DNA of 64,000 nt from Prunus persica (taxonomy: Eukaryota > Streptophyta > Magnoliopsida > Rosales > Rosaceae), in contig NC_034012.1 in the NCBI RefSeq assembly GCF_000346465.2, positions 7,989,918-8,053,917 of the forward strand, in the 5' to 3' direction. A program made the translations under genes and the position numbers. The notes beneath the pieces are model-generated. The model was not told the origin of the DNA. It searched no databases and worked only from the letters and a program-made list of their open reading frames with translations. Positions 11,540-22,759 of this stretch are shown one piece after another; positions within the stretch are counted from its first letter, which is position 1, and every line of letters starts with the position of its first letter.

Positions 11540-12650
11540 GAGGTAAATTACTTTGTCACGCCATTGAAATGTAGCATAGTTCGATAAGTCAAATTAACCT
11601 TTTCAAAAGCACTGAACATCCAAAATGATTTTGAATGGGATATGACTTTTCTATTTTGAAATATGGCATGACCTTTGATTTTTAAATCTGGCTTGTGGTG
11701 CTTCTTGTAGAATTTGGTGTTGCAGCTTCTCCTTTCCCTCCAGTAGATTTCCTAAACACACCGCCAACCTCCGGTGGCGACGCGAACTCTGGTATCAAAG
11801 AAAACTCTTATAACTAAAGCATCAGGATTTGTGTTTGATTGATGCTCCAAAAGATTGTCGAGAGACTCATTTGTGAACAATCATTTTCTTGGTCATGACA
11901 TGATATAATGGTATCAAACGCATCAGGATCAAGCAGGACAGAATTGCGTAGGCCGCCAAGAATAAAGGGTTTCCTATGAGTAAGCCCAAAAAATAAGAGA
12001 ACAAAAAGGGCCTTTTTGTAAGTGTACGACTGGATTTTTTTAGATTTCTGCCTCTTTTCCACTACAATAGGCCAATTTATATTCTAATTAATTAAAAAAA
12101 AAAAGTAAACGAATAATTACCCTTTAGAGATATTTCGTTATATATCCATTTTTAGCACTAGTGATATAGATAAATTATACACTATTTAATTTCTATAAAC
12201 AAACCAAAAAAAAAAAATTTCAAAAAATGATAGCTGTCCCTTAATTTTGATTATTAAATTACTTTGATGCCGTATAAAGTGTTTTGGGTTTTATTTTGTG
12301 AAGTTTTGGGGTTGAGCTTGTTTTAATAAATCGATTTCAGTTTTGTAATTTATAGGAATTTCAAAACCTCATGGTGTAAATGAACATTGTGTTGTGATTT
12401 TGATCTTATATATATTTTCTTTGTATGACTATTGGTACAATTTTGACACACACAAACAATGCATGCATCATGCATAAGGTGAAGAAATTGGTAGGAGCTG
12501 AAACAAAATAACCAATACGAGCTAAATTACTCTGTCACGGCATTGAAATGGGGGATCGTTGGATATGTCAAATTAATCTTTTCAAAAGCATTTGAAGATC
12601 CAAATTATTTGGAATGGGATGACTTTTCTATTTTGAAATATGGAGTGCCT
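11540..12650. repeat. Diverged direct repeat flanking the giant inverted repeat
   Basis: About 125 bp at 11540-11665 recur at about 12515-12645 (shared TTACT(T/C)TGTCACG(C/G)CATTGAAATG and TTTTCTATTTTGAAATATGG). The tail phrase also recurs, altered, just right of the giant element at 22665-22735. The intervening DNA is AT-rich with no gene. Confidence 0.65.
11699..11858 (+). pseudogene. BAHD relic, central fragment
   Basis: About 160 bp align with 10063-10212 of BAHD gene 1: the stretch from GAATTTGGTGTTGCAGCTTCT through the linker to a TTTGTGTTTGATTGATGC phrase. It contains indels and stops. Nothing of the N-terminal or C-terminal domains remains nearby. Confidence 0.85.
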
Positions 12651-12912
12651 TTTTTATTTTGGGAAATAGCTTAAAATGACACCCATTTCATAATTTTAAT
12701 TAAAAATACCACCCCTTCCCAATTTTTGTACAACTATCACCTATAAATATAAAATTATTGTACCTTTATTGCTATTTTCCAAAAATAAAACCCTCATCAG
12801 GTCCAGCCCTTCCGTCATCTAGGGTTTAGATTGCCAATTCCCCAATCAAAACACCACCCCAATCCTGATTCAAATTACACCAATATTTCTGTAATTCGGC
12901 GGTAAAATCATC

Positions 12913-14088
12913 ATGGGGAAGAACGACTTCCTAACCCCAAAGGCAATTGCCAATCGGATCAAGGCCAAGGGACTTCAGAAGCTTCGATGGTACTGCCAGA
13001 TGTGCCAGAAGCAATGTCGAGACGAAAACGGCTTCAAATGCCACTGCATGAGCGAAAGCCACCAGTGACAGATGCAGATCTTCGGCGAAAACTCTAATCG
13101 CATAGTCGATGGCTACTCCGAGGAGTTCGAGCAAAGTTTTCTCGATTTGATGAAACGAAGCCACCGGTTCAGCCGTATCGCCGCCACCGTGGTCTACAAC
13201 GAGTACATCAACGACCGCCACCATGTTCATATGAATTCGACTGAGTGGGCCACGTTAACCGAGTTCGTGAAGCACTTGGGGAGGACGGGTAAGTGTAAGG
13301 TTGAGGAGACGCCAAAGGGTTGGTTCATTACTTATATCGATAGAGATTCGGAAACCCTTTTCAAGGAGAGGTTGAAGAACAAGAGACTCAGGGCGGATAT
13401 GGCTGAGGAAGAGAAGCAGGAGAGAGAGATTAAGAAGCAGATTGAGAGGGTTGCTCAGTCGATGCCCGTGGGTAATGGGGTTGATCAAGGTTCAGAAGAT
13501 GAGATCCATAGGATTAAAGTGGAGAGTGGGGTCAAGATTGGTTTTGCACTTGGGTCCTCGAAATTGGGTTCGAAAGAAAAAGGGGAGAGCTCGAAATTGG
13601 TTTTTGATGAGGTAGATGATGACAAGAGTAAGGTTAAGAATTCGACGAAAAATGGAAGTAGTGGTGGCGCGGGGAGCTTGGCATTGGAGGAGTTGATGAG
13701 GGAGGATGAGAAGAAGGAGAGGATTAATAGGAAGGATTATTGGTTATGTGAAGGAATCATTGTTAAAGTTATGAGTAAAGCATTGGCTGACAAGGGTTAC
13801 TATAAGCAAAAAGGGGTTGTGAGAAAAGTGATCGACAAGTATGTGGGGGAGATTGAAATGCTTGAAAGCAAGCACGTCTTGAGAGTTGACCAGGCAGAGC
13901 TGGAGACCGTGATTCCGCAAATTGGGTGCCTCGTGAAGATAGTGAATGGGGCTTACAGAGGATCAAATGCAAAGTTGCTGGCAGTGGACACAGATAAGTT
14001 TTGCGCTAAGGTGCAGATAGAGAAGGGTGTGTATGATGGTAGACTTCTTAAAGCTGTTGAGTATGAGGATATTTGTAAACTTGCCTAA
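12913..14088 (+). pseudogene. KIN17: KIN17-like zinc-finger gene, left-arm copy, nonsense codon 52
   Basis: A single uninterrupted exon of 392 codons reads as plant KIN17, a nuclear DNA/RNA-binding protein linked to replication, repair and splicing. From the ATG at 12913 it has the N-terminal C2H2 zinc finger (C28, C31, H44, H50), a winged-helix KIN17 core (about 52-160), a charged middle, and a C-terminal KOW/SH3-like tail ending EYEDICKLA. Codon 52 is TGA (13066-13068) in a place where the family has an arginine, consistent with CGA to TGA. Translation would give a 51-residue zinc-finger peptide, or reinitiate at 13072 to give 338 residues lacking the finger. No other defect is seen. The same stop is in the right-arm copy. 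Confidence 0.88.
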
Positions 14089-16190
14089 TGAGTTTGCTTG
14101 AAAACCTTTTTAATTGAGACTGAACTATATTTTTTTTATGATTGATCATCTGCCTTTCAAATGTGTTACCTTGTTTTGAATGTCTATTTGTTACCCTGTT
14201 TTTAAAGTCTATTCTGATACTTTTGCATGTTTCTTCTGTCTCCTTGTATGTTTAGGCCTTGAAAGTTTGAACATTATTTTGTAACGTTTATCACTAAATT
14301 TTTTTACTTATATCAGTTTGTGTACAGTCATAGTAGCTTGGTTGTAAACTCATTCCTGTCTTTCAGTTATATTGTAATTAATATATTTAACTTTGTATTT
14401 TATATGGAAATTCACACTGCATATAGCATCTGAATATGCAGATTCATTCATCATTGCGGACATTGTTTAGAGGACAAAATAGAAATTTCGATGCAATTGC
14501 TGGTAATTGATAACACGACATTTTTTCTAATTTGTTGCAATGGTTTATGTTTTTTATACGTTTTAGTCTGACCCAATTTTCTACAGCCCCATTCTTGTTC
14601 GTTCTATATTACCTAACATTGAAGTGTTTCTGTGTGATACGTATTCCTTCAAGAGCTGAACACATGTGGGAGCTCTCCCACTTTTGGGCACTGGTGCATG
14701 AAGCAATGGATTATTTTTTTCCTTCAGGAAATTTTACTACCATTTAAGAGGTTTTATTTCTTCTCAATAGTCATTCCTGGGTAAACAAATATTTATTGTG
14801 TGCTTTTATGGTAGGTAGTTTGGGGTTTCTTTGGTATGAATAATATGATTTCTTTTTTGGGTATATGAGACTTCTTTGACTCACTCTGTTGCCTGCATTC
14901 TTTTTCAGTTGGTTGTGGGGTTGAGTCTTCACCCAGTTGATGTCTGAAAGTAGGTGCTTGGTAATGGAAAAGTTGAAAAGCATATTAATGTGGGATGAGA
15001 TACTAGGTACAGCAATAGAGGTGTTAGGATAGTTGTGTTGTGTCCTCGTCCAACTGCTGCCTCTCAAGATTGACTTTGCAAAGTTGGTATGCAAAATTCT
15101 TTATGTCAAATCATACCTGCCTATTATGTATGCCCTGGTTCTTTTGACACCAGTCTAGAGCCTCTGTGAATGGTTTTCTGCTTGTGGAAACCAACGGTTC
15201 TCATTGCACATGTATTCCATGGTTATGTTTCCAATATTTTTATGCACTGTTACACGGTTCTTTTTGCAATACATATTTTCTGTGGATGAACAAGTTGGGG
15301 ATTGGCACTTGTACATCCTTTTCCATTATTATGTATTATGGTTGAGAGAAATAGCTGTATTTACAATGGAAAGATGCACAAAGAGGCTAGTAGCTATGAG
15401 TTATTAAGTTGCTAAAGTAAGGGCGTGTGCTCATGTTCGTTCTGCCGCCGATTGAAGCCTCTTGGAGAGTTGCATCTCAATACCTTCATCATGCTTGATG
15501 TATTAGAAAAATTATAGGTTCAATTGTCATATTGTAATCAGAGTAAAAGCAATTTGATAGCGTGCATGATAGTGTTCTCTCTTGCTCTGCTGCTATGAAA
15601 TTCTTATTTACCGATTGGCAAAGAAGAAAACATAGTTTCGACAAAGTCAATAAATCATTACAAGAACCCTAGAATACACTAGCGGAACTAGGACAAAGGC
15701 TACAGTGGGCTGTAGCCTAGGGAGGTTTTGGGGTTAAACAAAAATCAAACCTATATATTTGCCAATTAATTTACTGTGGACCTTGCATTTTTGTACCCAA
15801 TATTTGATAGCTGCCTTCTTTTGAACGAAGATTCATTGAGGGAGAGAATTACTTTCCTTTTGAATATGAATCGATGTGCAACTCCAACTATCATTTCAAA
15901 GGTCAACATGAATTCATGCTAATATAAGGATGGATAACAATTGTCGTGTCCATGAGATTCGAATTCAGGATTACTTTTCAACGAAGTGGAGACTGTTATT
16001 AGACCAAATGGCCATTGACATACGATATAATAGCAATATTAGGCCAATACATGTACACTATAGAGGCAATATTAAAGCAATATAACCACAATACGATAGC
16101 AATAGTATTACAATATCACCTATAAAAATATAATTATTGTCCACTTATTGCAGATTTTTCACATGTTCAGAAATTTTGTTCTCTCTTAGC
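14089..16190. other. Left-arm non-coding sequence downstream of KIN17
   Basis: T-rich sequence that looks like KIN17 3' UTR and flank, mirrored at 19430-21530. It contains a perfect small hairpin AGGCTACA-GTGGGC-TGTAGCCT near 15700. At about 16110-16150 a phrase (ATCACCTATAAAAATATAATTA) repeats the inner part of the terminal sequence at 12735 in the same orientation, so an older TIR-like end may be buried here. The 71- and 67-codon frames lack family features. Confidence 0.6.
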
Positions 16191-16196
16191 TTACTC

Positions 16197-16266
16197 GGCT
16201 CTCTCTCTCTGGCACATCTCTCTCTCTCTTTGGTATCTGTCTATCGCAGCTCTGTATCTCTCTCTT

Positions 16267-16304
<38 letters not shown>

Positions 16305-16410
16305 CAACTCTCTCTTTGCTCTCTTTTTGTAGCGCAGCTCTCTCTCTGTCTCTCTCTAGCTTCGTTCTGCCTCTTTCTCCCCTTATTCACTCTCTGTCTC
16401 TTTATTCATA
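16197..16410. repeat. CT-rich low-complexity tract, left arm
   Basis: An imperfect (CT)n region with a purest run at about 16274-16302. Its mirror in the right arm (about 19214-19433) has a longer pure GA run, showing length divergence between the arms. The leucine/serine-rich frame read through it is an artefact of CT repetition. Confidence 0.93.
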
Positions 16411-16599
16411 CCTTCCTTTTTTTGTAAATTATTTTTTAGTTATTATTTTTTAAAATAATTTCTTACAATGTCTTACGATGCAATTATGATGCACCTGATT
16501 GCCTGTTTTTGAAAGGTACGTTGTTTCTTTCTCCTCCTCGTCTTCTTTTTTAATGCAATATGGCCCAAACCGTAAATCCATTGATGAGCCGTAGTCAAT

Positions 16600-16795
16600 A
16601 TACATACACTAGAGAGGCAATATTAGGGCAATATAATGGCAATACGATAGCAATAGCATTACAATATACATGCAATAGGATGGCAATATGCATACAATAT
16701 GTATACAATACACAGGCAATATTAGTACAATACACAGGCAATATTAGTACAATACACAGTCAATAGGACAGCAATATTCAGTCAATCTACATACA
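16600..16795. repeat. AATA decamer-like array, left arm
   Basis: A string of ~10-bp units of the form (G/A)CAATA plus four variable bases, such as GGCAATATTA, GGCAATACGA and TACAATACAC. It includes a 20-bp subunit (ACAATACACAGGCAATATTA-like) repeated in tandem. A shorter run of the same type lies at about 16025-16120. The period equals one helical turn. The mirror is at about 18820-19010, where the subunit composition differs. Confidence 0.85.
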
Positions 16796-17494
16796 ATACA
16801 CACACATCCATTACAGACTACAATTTAGACATGGAAAATAAATCGCCACCGAACCCTAACAATACTATCCCAAGAAGCAAAAATTATTTCTTTAATAAAA
16901 CTTGACAATTCAATTGTTATTACATAGTCAACCAATCTTTGCTCTATTACATACATACTTCCTACCTATAATTATAAATAATGGAGAGCTCACAAATTCT
17001 ACTAATTTGATCTTAACTTCATCAATTTGTTCTTTGTTGTATGAGTTAGCTCCTTCTTGCACATTTTCCAACTTGTTCTGTTCTCCTCCCGTGTAGCAAT
17101 ATCAGCAACAACAGGTTATCTACAGATCTGAAATCATAACTGCACATGATTCTCAATTAGCAAAGAGGAAAACCATTTTCTTTTATAACTTCGGTTCTGA
17201 AATATATAACAAAATGCAAATACCTTTGCTTCTGAAAAGGAGCAAAAGTTTGTCAACCAATTCATAGTAAAAACGAAGAATTGTCAGCTCCTTTGCATGT
17301 TATGGAGTAAGATAAACAATGTACTATGCGCAACAGAGACACTTTTAACTCTGAGGCTGAAGAATGTAATAATTAGTCTGAGCTCAAGCTTTTTTGGACG
17401 GGTGTTTTTTGAATTAATTTGAGCTGCTTCTTCATGCATCTCGTACTAATTATCTATAGATTGGGGGTATAATTTACTTCTTTTTCACTTCAAG

Positions 17495-18317
17495 ATCCAG
17501 GATCTTTGCAAGGTGAAGCATCTGTCATGGATGCACTCAAAAAGAGATCCCATGAAGTGCCAGCATCAGATAATTTTGGTGAGTTCATAATCATGGCTAT
17601 CTCTGAAGTACCCTCATTGGAGAAAAGGAAGAACAATTGTCTTCGAAATGCTATTACTTTCTTATTCCCGACTATCTACCAGTAAAATTTGTTGTATTCT
17701 TGAGCGTTTCTATTTCTTTATAGACAATAAAGATACATTATCTCGTGTGTTTCTGGCCATTTTCTATTTTGTTTCTTGTTTTTCCCTATTCAAATATTCA
17801 GCTTATTCTGTATTGTTAATTGTTTGGGTTTGCGTATAATATGATATAACTACAACTTAAAGACGTTGGAGGTTGATTATATTGTGTGCCTTGTGCCTCA
17901 GATGCATTTTGATTTTGCTGCCTTAGTTTCTACTTGTTTTAATGCTTTGCAGGAAGTAATTGGTTCATCTTCCTTTTTCAGATGATCCATTGAGAAAGCA
18001 TGTCAAGATAGATCATTCCACTCAATCATTACCCTTAGATTCTGTAAGTTGAATTCGTGGTGGTAATGCCAATGATGTCTGATGATTGGAAAAAAGCTTT
18101 TATTTTTTTATTTATTTTAAAAGATACTATGTCTTAAAACTGTTAGAGGGCTGCTTGTTAAAGTTAGCAGCACCTCAAGTCCCTTTTTGCTTGATGCTGA
18201 TTATCTTCAAACTTGTGTATGTGCTGATAGGAATTGGAAAATCCTCTAATCATAATCCATGAGAAGAAAATCTCAAGTATTAATGATGTGGTTAAAGTAT
18301 TGGAGTTGGTTTTGCAG
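17495..18317 (+). pseudogene. Captured three-exon gene fragment in the loop
   Basis: Three putative exons in the unique loop join in one consistent phase. They are 17495-17578 (donor GTGAGT), 17982-18043 (acceptor TTTTTCAG, donor GTAAGT) and 18231-18317 (acceptor TGATAG, donor GTTAGC). They encode about 77 residues, including MDALKKRSHEVP, DDPLRKHVKIDHS and IIIHEKKISSINDVVKVLEL, which looks like ordinary hydrophilic nuclear-type protein. I do not recognise the family. A further acceptor TTTTCAG at about 18398 lies inside the right arm, so the captured gene probably extends into the repeat. No start or stop codon of a complete gene is evident. Confidence 0.5.
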
Positions 18318-18819
18318 GTTAGCATTTCTCTGGTTAGGTTCATTAGTTTCTTCGTTTTTACTATGAATTGGTTGACAAACTTTTGCTTCTTTTCAGAAGC
18401 AAAGGTATTTGCATTTTGTTATATATTTCAGAACCAAAGTTATAAAAGAAAATGGTTTTCCTCTTTGCTAATTGAGAATCATGTGCAGTTATGATTTCAG
18501 ATCTGTAGATAACCTGTTGTTGCTGATATTGCTACACGGGAGGAGAACAGAACAACTTGGAAAATGTGCAAGAAGGGAGAGCTAACTCATACAACGAAGA
18601 ACAAATTGAAGTTAAGATCAAATTAGTAGAATTTGTGAGCTCTCCATTATTTATAATTATAGGTATGAAGTATGTATGTAATAGAGCAAAGATTGGTTGA
18701 CTATGTAATAACAATTGAATTGTCAAGTTTTATGAAAGAAATAATTTTTGCTTCTTGGGATAGTATTGTTAGGATTCGGTGGCGATTTATTTTCCATGTC
18801 TAAATTGTAGTATGTACTG

Positions 18820-19015
18820 GATGTGTGTGTATTGTATGTAGATTGACTTAATATTGCTGTCCTATTGCATGTGTATTATACTAATATTGCATGTGTATTG
18901 TATACATATTGTATGCATATTGCCATCGTATTGCATGTATATTGTAATGCTATTGCTATCGTATTGCCATTATATTGCCCTAATATTGCCTCTCTAGTGT
19001 ATGTATATTGACTAC
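18820..19015. repeat. AATA decamer-like array, right arm
   Basis: The reverse-complement counterpart of the array at 16600-16795 (TATTG units spaced about 10 bp). The order and number of subunits differ from the left arm, one of the clearest divergences between the arms. Confidence 0.85.
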
Positions 19016-19213
19016 GGCTCATCAATGGATTTACGGTTTGGGCCATATTGCATTAAAAAAGAAGACGAGGAGGAGAAAGAAACAACGTACCTTTCAAAAA
19101 CAGGCAATCAGGTGCATCATAATTGCATCGTAAGACATTGTAAGAAATTATTTTAAAAAATAATAACAACTAAAAAATAATTTACAAAAAAAAGGAAGGT
19201 ATGAATAAAGAGA

Positions 19214-19305
19214 CAGAGAGCGAATAAGGGGAGAAAGAGGCAGAACGAAGCTAGAGAGAGACAGAGAGAGAGCTGCGCTACAGAAAGAGAGCAAAGAGAG
19301 AGTTG

Positions 19306-19355
<50 letters not shown>

Positions 19356-19433
19356 AAGAGAGAGATACAGAGCTGCGATAGACAGATACCAAAGAGAGAG
19401 AGAGATGTGCCAGAGAGAGAGAGCCGAGTGAGC
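19214..19433. repeat. GA-rich tract, right arm
   Basis: The mirror of 16197-16410, with a pure GA run of about 44 bp at 19310-19353, longer than the ~30 bp of the left arm. The minus-strand frames here are low-complexity artefacts. Confidence 0.93.
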
Positions 19434-21530
19434 TAAGAGAGAACAAAATTTCTGAACATGTGAAAAATCTGCAATAAGTGGACAATAATTATATTTTTAT
19501 AGGTGATATTGTAATACTATTGCTATCGTATTGTGGTTATATTGCTTTAATATTGCCTCTATAGTGTACATGTATTGGCCTAATATTGCTATTATATCGT
19601 ATGTCAATGGCCATTTGGTCTAATAACAGTCTCCACTTCGTTGAAAAGTAATCCTGAATTCGAATCTCATGGACACGACAATTGTTATCCATCCTTATAT
19701 TAGCATGAATTCATGTTGACCTTTGAAATGATAGTTGGAGTTGCACATCGATTCATATTCAAAAGAGAAGTAATTGTCTCCCTCAATGAATCTTCGTTCA
19801 AAAGAAGGCAGCTATCAAATATTGGGTACAAAAATGCAAGGTCCACAGTAAATTAACTGGCAAATATATAGGTTTGATTTTTGTTTAACCCCAAAACCTC
19901 CCTAGGCTACAGCCCACTGTAGCCTTTGTCCTAGTTCCGCTAGTGTATTCTAGGGTTCTTGTAATGATGTATTGACTTTGTCGAAACTATGTTTTCTTCT
20001 TTGCCAATCGGTAAATAAGAATTTCATAGCAGCAGAGCAAGAGAGAACACTATCATGCACGCTATCAAATTGCTTTTACTCTGATTACAATGACAATTGA
20101 ACCTATAATTTTTCTAATACATCAAGCATGATGAAGGTATTGAGATGCAACTCTCCAAGAGGCTTCAATCGGCGGCAGAACGAACATGAGCACACGCCCT
20201 TACTTTAGCAACTTAATAACTCATAGCTACTAGCCTCTTTGTGCATCTTTCCATTGTAAATACAGCTATTTCTCTCAACCCTAATACATAATAATGGAAA
20301 AGGATGTACAAGTGCCAATCCCCAACTTGTTCATCCACAGAAAATATGTATTGCAAAAAGAACCGTGTAACAGTGCATAAAAATATTGAAAACATAACCA
20401 TGGAATACATGTGCAATGAGAACCGTTGGTTTCCACAAGCAGAAAACCATTCACAGAGGCTCTAGACTGGTGTCAAAAGAACCAGGGCATACATAATAGG
20501 CAGGTATGATTTGACATAAAGAATTTTTCATACCAACTTTGCAAAATCAATCTTGAGAGGCAGCAGTTGGACGAGGACACAACACAACTATCCTAACACC
20601 TCTATTGCTGTACCTAGTATCTCATCCCACATTAATATGCTTTTCAACTTTTCCATTACCAAGCACCTACTCTCAGACATCAACTGGGTGAAGACTCAAC
20701 CCCACAACCAACTGAAAAAGAATGCAGGCAACAGAGTGAGTCAAAGAAGTCTCATATACCCAAAAAAGAAATCATATTATTCATACCAAAGAAACCCCAA
20801 ACTACCTACCATAAAAGCACACAAGAAATATTTGTTTACCCAGGAATGACTATTGAGAAGAAATAAAACCTCTTAAATGGTAGTAAAATTTCCTGAAGGA
20901 AAAAAATAATCCATTGCTTCATGCATCAGTGCCCAAAAGTGGGAGAGCTCCCACATGTGTTCAGCTCTTGAAGGAATACGTATCACACAGAAACACTTCA
21001 ATGTTAGGTAATATAGAACGAACAAGAATGGGGCTGTAGAAAATTGGGTCAGACTAAAACGTATAAAAAACATAAACCATTGCAACAAATTAGAAAAAAT
21101 GTCGTGTTATCAATTACCAGCAATTGCATCGAAATTTCTATTTTGTCCTCTAAACAATGTCCGCAATGATGAATGAATCTGCATATTCAGATGCTATATG
21201 CAGTGTGAATTTCCATATAATATACAAAGTTAAATATATTAATTACAATATAACTGAAAGACAGGAATGAGTTTACAACCAAGCTACTATGACTGTACAC
21301 AAACTGATATAAGTAAAAAAATTTAGTGATAAACGTTACAAAATAATGTTCAAACTTTCAAGGCCTAAACATACAAGGAGACAGAAGAAACATGCAAAAG
21401 TATCAGAATAGACTTTAAAAACAGGGTAACAAATAGACATTCAAAACAAGGTAACACATTTGAAAGGCAGATGATCAATCATAAAAAAATATAGTTCAGT
21501 CTCAATTAAAAAGGTTTTCAAGCAAACTCA

Positions 21531-22400
21531 TTAGGCAAGTTTACAAATATCCTCATACTCAACAGCTTTAAGAAGTCTACCATCATACACACCCTTCTCT
21601 ATCTGCACCTTAGCGCAAAACTTATCTGTGTCCACTGCCAGCAACTTTGCATTTGATCCTCTGTAAGCCCCATTCACTATCTTCACGAGGCACCCAATTT
21701 GCGGAATCACGGTCTCCAGCTCTGCCTGGTCAACTCTCAAGACGTGCTTGCTTTCAAGCATTTCAATCTCCCCCACATACTTGTCGATCACTTTTCTCAC
21801 AACCCCNNNNNNNNNNNNNNNNNNNNNNNNNNNNNNNNNNNNNNNNNNNNNNNNNNNNNNNNNNNNNNNNNNNNNNNNNNNNNNNNNNNNNNNNNNNNNN
21901 NNNNNNTCAGCCATATCCGCCTGAGTCTCTTGTTCTTCAACCTCTCCATGAAAAGGGTTCCGAATCTCTATCGATATTAAGTAATGAACCAACCCTTTGG
22001 CGTCTCCTCAACCTTACACTTACCCGTCCTCCCCAAGTGCTTCACGAACTCGGTTAACGTGGCCCACTCAGTCGAATTCATATGAACATGGTGGCGGTCG
22101 TTTGATGTACTCGTTGTAGACCACGGTGGCGGCGATACGGCTGAACCGGTGGCTTCGTTTCATCAAATCGAGAAAACTTTGCTCGAACTCCTCGGAGTAG
22201 CCATCGACTATGCGATTAGAGTTTTCGCCGAAGATCTGCATCTGTCACTGGTGGCTTTCGCTCATGCAGTGGCATTTGAAGCCGTTTTCGTCTCGACATT
22301 GCTTCTGGCACATCTGGCAGTACCATCGAAGCTTCTGAAGTCCCTTGGCCTTGATCCGATTGGCAATTGCCTTTGGGGTTAGGAAGTCGTTCTTCCCCAT
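21531..22400 (-). pseudogene. KIN17: KIN17-like gene, right-arm copy, gapped and frameshifted
   Basis: The inverted copy of 12913-14088. The ATG lies at 22400-22398 and the terminal stop at 21533-21531. It carries the same TGA after the zinc finger. It also has single-base indels relative to the left arm (an extra T near 22105, an extra T near 21978, a missing G near 21921), all within a few hundred bases of a 100-N gap at 21807-21906. About 415 bp of coding sequence present in the left arm is replaced by that gap. The indels next to the gap may be base-calling errors of unpolished sequence, not real mutations. Confidence 0.8.
21807..21906. other. Assembly gap, 100 N
   Basis: Exactly 100 N, the conventional length for a gap of unknown size. 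It sits inside KIN17 of the right arm, where the left arm has about 415 bp. Confidence 0.98.
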
Positions 22401-22759
22401 GATGATTTTACCGCCGAATTACAGAAATATTGGTGTAATTTGAATCAGGATTGGGGTGGTGTTTTGATTGGGGAATTGGCAATCTAAACCCTAGATGACG
22501 GAAGGGCTGGACCTGATGAGGGTTTTATTTTTGGAAAATAGCAATAAAGGTACAATAATTTTATATTTATAGGTGATAGTTGTACAAAAATTGGGAAGGA
22601 GTGGTATTTTTAATTAAAATTATGAAATGGGTGTCATTTTAAGCTATTTCCCTTTTATTTTTAAGTATGGCATGACTTTTTCTATTTCGACATTCCGCAT
22701 GACTTTTTCTACTTTGAAATATTGCATGACTTCCAATTTGAAAAGAAAATTAGAATATC

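Larger units (their letters stand above)
12661..22652. mobile_element. Giant fold-back / pack-MULE element with KIN17 arms
   Basis: A 9,992-bp unit built as an inverted repeat. The left arm is 12661 to about 17282, the unique loop about 17283-18349, and the right arm about 18350 to 22652. It begins GGGAAATAGC and ends with the complement GCTATTTCCC. It is flanked by the perfect 9-bp direct repeat TTTTATTTT (12652-12660 and 22653-22661), the length typical of Mutator-like elements; that repeat is AT-rich, so chance is not excluded. Outside ~110 bp of TIR-like DNA, each arm carries host-type sequence: a complete KIN17 gene with 5' leader including a CTAGGGTTTAG telo-box-like motif, then 3' flank, CT/GA tracts and an AATA-rich decamer array. 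The arms are nearly identical where compared but differ by scattered substitutions and tract lengths. The right arm lacks about 415 bp at a 100-N gap. No transposase is visible. Confidence 0.75.

Noticed and set aside
13255..13488. Minus-strand frames over KIN17
   Set aside because: They are shadows of the KIN17 coding sequence with no independent features.
16137..16453. A leucine/serine-rich protein of 62-96 residues (and its mirror at 19148-19485)
   Set aside because: It is a direct translation of the CT/GA microsatellite.
12661..22652. The inverted repeat as a pure assembly artefact
   Set aside because: Arms differ by scattered substitutions, microsatellite length and decamer-array composition, the loop is unique, and a matching 9-bp direct repeat flanks it. 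An artefact is not fully excluded, so long-read checks are listed.
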